DNA of 19,075 nucleotides from Alphaproteobacteria bacterium. Its GTDB lineage: Bacteria > Pseudomonadota > Alphaproteobacteria > SMXP01. The stretch is from assembly GCA_021774995.1 (NCBI GenBank), contig JAJFIM010000145.1, forward strand, positions 1-19,075, written 5' to 3'. Position numbers and translations under genes: made by a program. Below the pieces are notes generated by a model that ran no database searches, was not told the DNA's origin, and worked only from the letters and a program-made list of their open reading frames with translations. Positions 14,979 through 19,075 of this stretch are shown piece by piece (position 1 is the first letter of the stretch; every line of letters starts with the position of its first letter).

Positions 14979-15863
14979 TTACCACCCCATGAGGTAGTAA
15001 TAGACCATGCGCTCCGCATTGCCCTTGATATTCTGGTCATAGCCCGCCAGATATCTGAATTCCGGCAGGTCAATGGCGCCCGCTATTTGATTAAAAGGCG
15101 CTCCAGTGTCTATTTCTTTTTTGACGGCGCTCATCAGCGCTTCCATATAAGCGCGCCGCTCCGTCACGGCTGACTTTGGCGCCAGCGGAACTAATCCGTG
15201 TCCTGCAATCATCTGGTCAAAATTGGCGAGAGCTTCAAGCTCCTTCAAAGTTCGTACGTAATCCAGCGGATAGTAATCGGGCATGGTGGCCCAGCTCGTC
15301 CGGCCCGGCGTCACCAGATCCACAATATACAGGATTGAGGCGCCGTTCGGGCGCATGACTGTGAGACAGTCGCCATGATTGCGTCCAAAATAAAGCAATT
15401 CCAGCTTGCTGTCGCCTAATTCCAGCGTGTAGTTTCCTTCAAATGTCAGATCGGGTGGGACGAGATCGGGATGCGGATCGCGTTCAAAATGCGCGGCGCA
15501 GTTTTTATGACTGACGAACGCGGCCCCCTCATCTTTAAATATCTTTCCCCCCAAAACATGGTCCCAGTGTTGATGGCTGTAGACCACGTATTTTACCGGC
15601 AGATCGGTGATTTTAGCTATTTCTTGGCGCATCAGGCGCGCGCTTGTCGGTGAGAGGGGGTCGGTGACAATAACGCCTTCCGACGTCACCAGAAAGATAT
15701 TGCGGGCAAATCCATGGCGAAATGTGTACACGCCTTCGGCGATTTTAGTGGTCTCGACATCTTGCGAGAAAAGGTTTTCTTGCGAGCGGGCCGGTTGTGC
15801 GCCAAACAGAGCCGCAGCGAGGACGAGTGCGCAAAAAAATCTGCGATAATGACCTGACGTCAT
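14979..15863 (-). CDS. Secreted metallo-beta-lactamase-fold hydrolase, substrate unknown
   Basis: The 294-residue protein carries a Sec signal peptide (residues 1 to about 27, basic MTSGHYRRFF then a hydrophobic run ending GAQPARS), so it should be periplasmic. The metallo-beta-lactamase fold is complete for a two-metal site: HQHWDH (His97, His99, Asp101, His102), His163 in GRNHGD, Asp182 in YIVDLV and His222 in AGHG. The overall pattern (VYTFRHGF, NIFLVTSEGVIVTDP, GHG at 221-223) resembles secreted MBL hydrolases of the SoxH/quinoprotein-relay type more than true beta-lactamases, but I cannot assign a substrate. ATG 15863 is supported by AAGGGGA 6 nt upstream. It lies 44 nt downstream of eipA on the same strand, so the two may be one transcript. 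M23 follows after a 260-nt gap. Confidence 0.85.
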   Translation of the reverse strand: MTSGHYRRFFCALVLAAALFGAQPARSQENLFSQDVETTKIAEGVYTFRHGFARNIFLVTSEGVIVTDPLSPTSARLMRQEIAKITDLPVKYVVYSHQHWDHVLGGKIFKDEGAAFVSHKNCAAHFERDPHPDLVPPDLTFEGNYTLELGDSKLELLYFGRNHGDCLTVMRPNGASILYIVDLVTPGRTSWATMPDYYPLDYVRTLKELEALANFDQMIAGHGLVPLAPKSAVTERRAYMEALMSAVKKEIDTGAPFNQIAGAIDLPEFRYLAGYDQNIKGNAERMVYYYLMGW

Positions 15864-15907
15864 GATTTTCCCCTTCTGGGTAGGTTAGGACAGGCGTTCA
15901 TCGGACA

Positions 15908-16507
15908 TCAGAATGGCAGGATTTTACGCTTTTTGCTATATTTGAGGTATCCAACATTGGCGCCGGCTCTGAAACCCACCCCCGCTCGCATGGGCGCCAG
16001 GACAATCCCCTCAGAGCGTTGGTAATTGACGCCGATGCCTCCGACAAAGTAATAGCTGCCCTCGACCCCCGGAAACCGCTGATAAAGATCACTGATTTCC
16101 GCCAGATTGTAGATCAGCACGAAGCTTTTCGCCGCATTGCCGCCAAAATCAAACCCCGCCGATGGTCCTTGCCAATAGACTTTGCGCCCTGCCCCCGTTT
16201 TGAGCGTGAGCTGACCTTTTCCATACCGTAATCCCACGCCCAAAGCGCCGCTGACCTCTTCTCCCTTGATCCAGGCATTAGGGCGGCCCTGGTCCTGAAA
16301 GACCCTTGTTACGGCTTTGCCGGCCGCTTCTGCTGTGATGCCGAAAAAATCTGCAACCGCATCAATGACTTCCACCTCAGTGAAGGCGTCTTCGTCGGCC
16401 TCTTCGGCCAACGCTTGCGCTGTGAGCGCGACCGCAAGAGCCATTATTCCCGCCAGAACGCGCAAGGTGCGGGGCAAGACGATGCGGCGTTGTTGAAGTG
16501 GCGCCAT
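15908..16507 (-). CDS. eipA: DUF1134 periplasmic envelope-integrity protein EipA
   Basis: DUF1134 proteins are alphaproteobacterial. The Brucella member, EipA, is a small periplasmic beta-barrel-like protein needed for envelope stress resistance, and that is the basis for the symbol. The 199-residue product has a signal peptide with cleavage likely after ALA at about 34, an acidic stretch, then the conserved domain. Visible blocks are AVADFFGITAEAAGKAV (50-66), IKGEEVSGALGVGLRYGKG (80-98), VYWQGPSAGFDFGGNAAK (110-127), LIYNL (131-135), SYYFVGGIGVNYQ (151-163) and GVGFRAGANVGYLKYSK (177-193). This Gly-rich strand pattern recalls the SYLF/Ysc84 lipid-binding fold, but the DUF1134 identity fits better. 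ATG 16507 has GGGGAGAG about 9 nt upstream. It is divergent from the YdbH-like gene and upstream of the MBL hydrolase. Confidence 0.92.
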   Translation of the reverse strand: MAPLQQRRIVLPRTLRVLAGIMALAVALTAQALAEEADEDAFTEVEVIDAVADFFGITAEAAGKAVTRVFQDQGRPNAWIKGEEVSGALGVGLRYGKGQLTLKTGAGRKVYWQGPSAGFDFGGNAAKSFVLIYNLAEISDLYQRFPGVEGSYYFVGGIGVNYQRSEGIVLAPMRAGVGFRAGANVGYLKYSKKRKILPF

Positions 16508-16563
16508 TGACTCTAACTCTCCCCTGCCGGGAGGGACAAAATCCTATACAACTCGTGGATTTT

Positions 16564-16592
16564 GGTATCTTTTTTCACTCCCTACCCTTCAA
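16564..16592 (-). promoter_or_regulatory. Possible promoter for eipA
   Basis: Minus-strand TTGAAG (16592-16587) and GATACC (16569-16564) are spaced by 17 nt, matching four and three consensus positions. The leader to the eipA ATG would be about 50 nt. The rest of the 224-nt divergent gap (16508-16731) shows no stronger motif, and I found no clear promoter for the rightward gene. Confidence 0.33.
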
Positions 16593-16731
16593 AGACAGAT
16601 GATAACGGATCAGGGGGAGCAATCAATGACCTTCGCGTCACTTTTGTTTGTTTGAATTGACCATTTCAGATTGGCGAGAAGCCGGTTACCATAGGTCTCT
16701 TGAGGTGACGATCTTTGGGGGGATCCCAGCC

Positions 16732-19075
16732 ATGTTCAAATCGAAGGCCGCGCGCGAGGGCGCGAAGCGCAAGAAAAAGCGCTGGGGGCGGCGGATTCTT
16801 TTTGTGTTTCTGTTGGGCGTGACTGCACTCGCCGCCGTAATGCTTTTGTCCCCGGCGCCCTTTATTCAAATGGTCGCGACGCGGATATTGACCGCGCAAG
16901 GACTAACGCCGGTATCCATGCGTGTGGAGCGCGCGGACTGGCGTGTTTTTATCGCGCATGATCTTGTATTGGGTTTGGGTCCGGATCTGTCGATCGGGGA
17001 GTTGCGGCTTGACTATGCTTTGGGTGAATTGGTGAGGGGGCGCATTCGCAACGTCACCCTCGACGACGTGCGTGTCCTTGCAAGGGTGTTGGGTGATCAG
17101 GCCACGCCAGAGGAAAGGCGCATTTTATCTTTCGGCGTTCTCGATCACCTTATTTCCAATATTGTTTTTGGCGCCGATTCCTATGATGGCCCTTTTCCCG
17201 CACTGACGCTCAACAATGGCCTGTTCAGTATTGAAACGCCTTTAGGGCCGGTGAACATGACGTTTGGCGTTACGCAAACGCGTGAGAATGACATTGACGC
17301 TTTTGTTCGCCTTCAGGAGGAAGACGCGGCGACCGAGGGGCTTGAGCTGACGCGTCTTGAAGGGGAGTGGCGTCAATCAGCCTCAGGCGAACAAGATGCG
17401 CGCTTCTCTTTCGCTCTTGGGCGGCTGGCGACGGAAGGGGTGGACATCAGGAATGCCCAATTCGATGTAAGTTATGCAGGAAATGGGATGGACGCTATGG
17501 GCGCCTTAGACGTCCACATGCCGGTGATCGCCATATCGAAAGAGCGGAGCCGGACTGCTCGAAACGTTCTGTCCAAAGACGTTCGAGATGCCCTGAAAGC
17601 GCCAATGGCGGCTCCCTTTACGGACAAGCTTGATTTGGCGTTTGGCGATATGTTGCAAAACGCCGCGTTGAACGGTCGTCTTCTCATTGCGCGCGATGAG
17701 AAAGGATTCACTTTTTCCTTTGACCAACCTCTGGTGCTGACGGGGGCGCCCCTGGAGGAACAAAACGCGCGACCCTCTTCCAATCGAATTCAATCGCCAG
17801 ATCAAGGTCAGCCGGTTTTGCGCGTCTTGGTGGGAAATGCGGATGATGAACAGCCCTTTCTTGCTTTCCATGCGCAAGGGGAGCGGCGGCTTAATTTTTT
17901 CAGCGGCGTGACGATGGAGGGCGGCGGACTGCCTGAACTCAAAGTCCAGTTTCTTGGGCAAGTGGGCGCGCCTTCACCCGCGCCCGGCGGCACGAGCCCG
18001 GGCGCGGCCCCACTGCCGCGCAACAATCCAGTGTTGGCGCGCGTCATGATTGATCTGGCGCCGTGGAGCGAGGGAGGATTCACTATTGGCGCCGCAGGGC
18101 TGGATCTGTCGATAGAGGGGCATCCAGATAAGTTCTCAGGAAGGATAGTTGGAGAAATATTTCTCGATGGCTCTCCTGTGTCGGGGCTCAGTCTTGGCGA
18201 TGGCCGGTTGGGATTGGCGGGCGATTTTCAGCGCGATCAAAGCGGCTTTTTCTACGGCCAAGCGACTGATTCCTGCATGGTGTTGGAATCAGAGGATATC
18301 GAGGTCACTGGCGTTCGATTTGAACGGCCCATACTTTCCATGTGCGCTAATGAGGGTGAGCCGCTCCTCCATGTGCTTTTTGGCGAAGGCCGCCCGATGG
18401 AGATACAGCTTAACGACACGCTCCCTTCCGAAGAGACCAGAATCGCGCTTGACGCAGGCATGGATGTTCGTGGGCGTTTTCCTCAAGTAAATATCTACAC
18501 GGAATATATAGCGTCAACGCAACAATGGCGCCTCACATATGACGTCTATGGCGGATCGCTCGCGTTGAACGCCGATGCGGCATTGTTAAAGGAGTTTAAA
18601 TTATCGGGTATTGCGTCAGGCGAGGCTGAAAAACTGGAGGAGCTTAACGCCGCGCTCGACCAGGTGGTTTTGAGCGATGGTGTGGAGTTTCCGCGTTTTG
18701 CCCCTATTCGGGTGGTTGGTCAATTGCGGTTGAATGGCGGAGAGGCTGTTTATGAAGCTTTGGCAACTGATCAGGGTGGCCGGGCAATGGCGGAATTTGA
18801 AGGGCGCCATGATCGTCAGAGCAAAGAAGGGCGCCTCGCGGGGGCCACCCCGCCTTTGGCGTTCGCGCCTACAGGCTTTCAACCACAAGATTGGCTACCG
18901 GCACTTAAAGGCGTGGTCGCGGAAGTTGAAGGGACGGCTTCGGCTGAGATGTTGGTTCAGTGGGGAGAGAGTTATCTGGATTCATCTGCGAGCGTGAGGC
19001 TGACAGAGATTAAAATGGCGACATCGATTGGGCCGATGGTGGGTATAAACAGCGAAATCGTTTTGTCCAGCCTCT
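16732..19075 (+). CDS. ydbH: YdbH/AsmA-like inner-membrane-anchored protein, probable phospholipid transport (3' end beyond the window)
   Basis: Translating from ATG 16732 gives 781 codons with no stop to the right edge, so this is a long gene cut by the window. The N-terminus is strongly basic (KRKKKRWGRR, 12-21) and followed by one transmembrane helix at about 21-40. Next comes ILTAQGLTPVSMRVERADWR and the repeating beta-strand pattern of AsmA-like proteins (LSIGELRLDYALGELVRGRI, NVTLDDVRV). A Pro/Gly/Ala-rich linker lies at about 17968-18030. The last visible residues (IGPMVGINSEIVLSSL) resemble the central part of the YdbH domain. YdbH, TamB and YhdP in E. coli are redundant bridges moving phospholipids to the outer membrane. 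That role is inferred here. GGGGGGA sits 8 nt before the ATG. The family assignment rests on architecture and a few motifs. TamB or another AsmA-like protein is the main alternative. Confidence 0.8.
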   Translation, partial: MFKSKAAREGAKRKKKRWGRRILFVFLLGVTALAAVMLLSPAPFIQMVATRILTAQGLTPVSMRVERADWRVFIAHDLVLGLGPDLSIGELRLDYALGELVRGRIRNVTLDDVRVLARVLGDQATPEERRILSFGVLDHLISNIVFGADSYDGPFPALTLNNGLFSIETPLGPVNMTFGVTQTRENDIDAFVRLQEEDAATEGLELTRLEGEWRQSASGEQDARFSFALGRLATEGVDIRNAQFDVSYAGNGMDAMGALDVHMPVIAISKERSRTARNVLSKDVRDALKAPMAAPFTDKLDLAFGDMLQNAALNGRLLIARDEKGFTFSFDQPLVLTGAPLEEQNARPSSNRIQSPDQGQPVLRVLVGNADDEQPFLAFHAQGERRLNFFSGVTMEGGGLPELKVQFLGQVGAPSPAPGGTSPGAAPLPRNNPVLARVMIDLAPWSEGGFTIGAAGLDLSIEGHPDKFSGRIVGEIFLDGSPVSGLSLGDGRLGLAGDFQRDQSGFFYGQATDSCMVLESEDIEVTGVRFERPILSMCANEGEPLLHVLFGEGRPMEIQLNDTLPSEETRIALDAGMDVRGRFPQVNIYTEYIASTQQWRLTYDVYGGSLALNADAALLKEFKLSGIASGEAEKLEELNAALDQVVLSDGVEFPRFAPIRVVGQLRLNGGEAVYEALATDQGGRAMAEFEGRHDRQSKEGRLAGATPPLAFAPTGFQPQDWLPALKGVVAEVEGTASAEMLVQWGESYLDSSASVRLTEIKMATSIGPMVGINSEIVLSSL

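Noticed and set aside
15898..16092. Leftward frame overlapping the 3' end of eipA in another frame
   Set aside because: The overlapping eipA frame carries the conserved DUF1134 C-terminal blocks; the alternative has no support.

Overview
The window is ordinary chromosomal DNA from an alphaproteobacterium, moderately GC-rich by eye. Two genes belong to families I associate almost only with Alphaproteobacteria: the DUF4167 gene at 8787-9386 and the DUF1134/EipA gene at 15908-16507. The gene order ubiG | lysC-ptsP-rodZ-ispG-prfA-prmC-DUF4167-clpB also fits that class. I cannot name a genus. I saw no tRNA or rRNA genes, insertion sequences, CRISPR arrays, phage genes or attachment sites.

Left part (1-8513): the 5' end of ubiG runs leftward off the window. 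Divergent from it is a rightward block: lysC (aspartokinase), ptsP (enzyme I of the nitrogen PTS), rodZ (membrane-anchored HTH morphogenesis protein), ispG (MEP-pathway isoprenoid synthesis), prfA (release factor 1) and prmC (the methyltransferase that modifies the GGQ loop of release factors). lysC/ptsP overlap by 4 nt and prfA/prmC by 1 nt, so each pair is probably translationally coupled. The block joins aspartate-family amino acids (lysine, diaminopimelate for cell wall), nitrogen/phosphate signalling, cell shape, isoprenoid carrier synthesis and translation termination.

Middle (8514-13044): a 273-nt AT-richer gap precedes a DUF4167 gene. A MOSC-domain gene on the opposite strand converges on it. 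clpB follows, with a plausible sigma-32 type promoter in the gap before it.

Right part (13045-19075): this is a cell-envelope neighbourhood. Leftward lie eipA (periplasmic envelope-integrity protein), a secreted metallo-beta-lactamase-fold hydrolase of unknown substrate, and a membrane-anchored M23 peptidoglycan hydrolase that appears to start at TTG. Divergent from eipA, a large gene starts at 16732 and stays open to the right edge (781 codons visible). It looks like the inner-membrane-anchored YdbH/AsmA-like family involved in moving phospholipid to the outer membrane.

I found no convincing undescribed defence, mobile or biosynthetic system. The points most worth following are the unfinished YdbH-like gene with its envelope neighbours, the secreted hydrolase beside eipA, and several leader and promoter structures.
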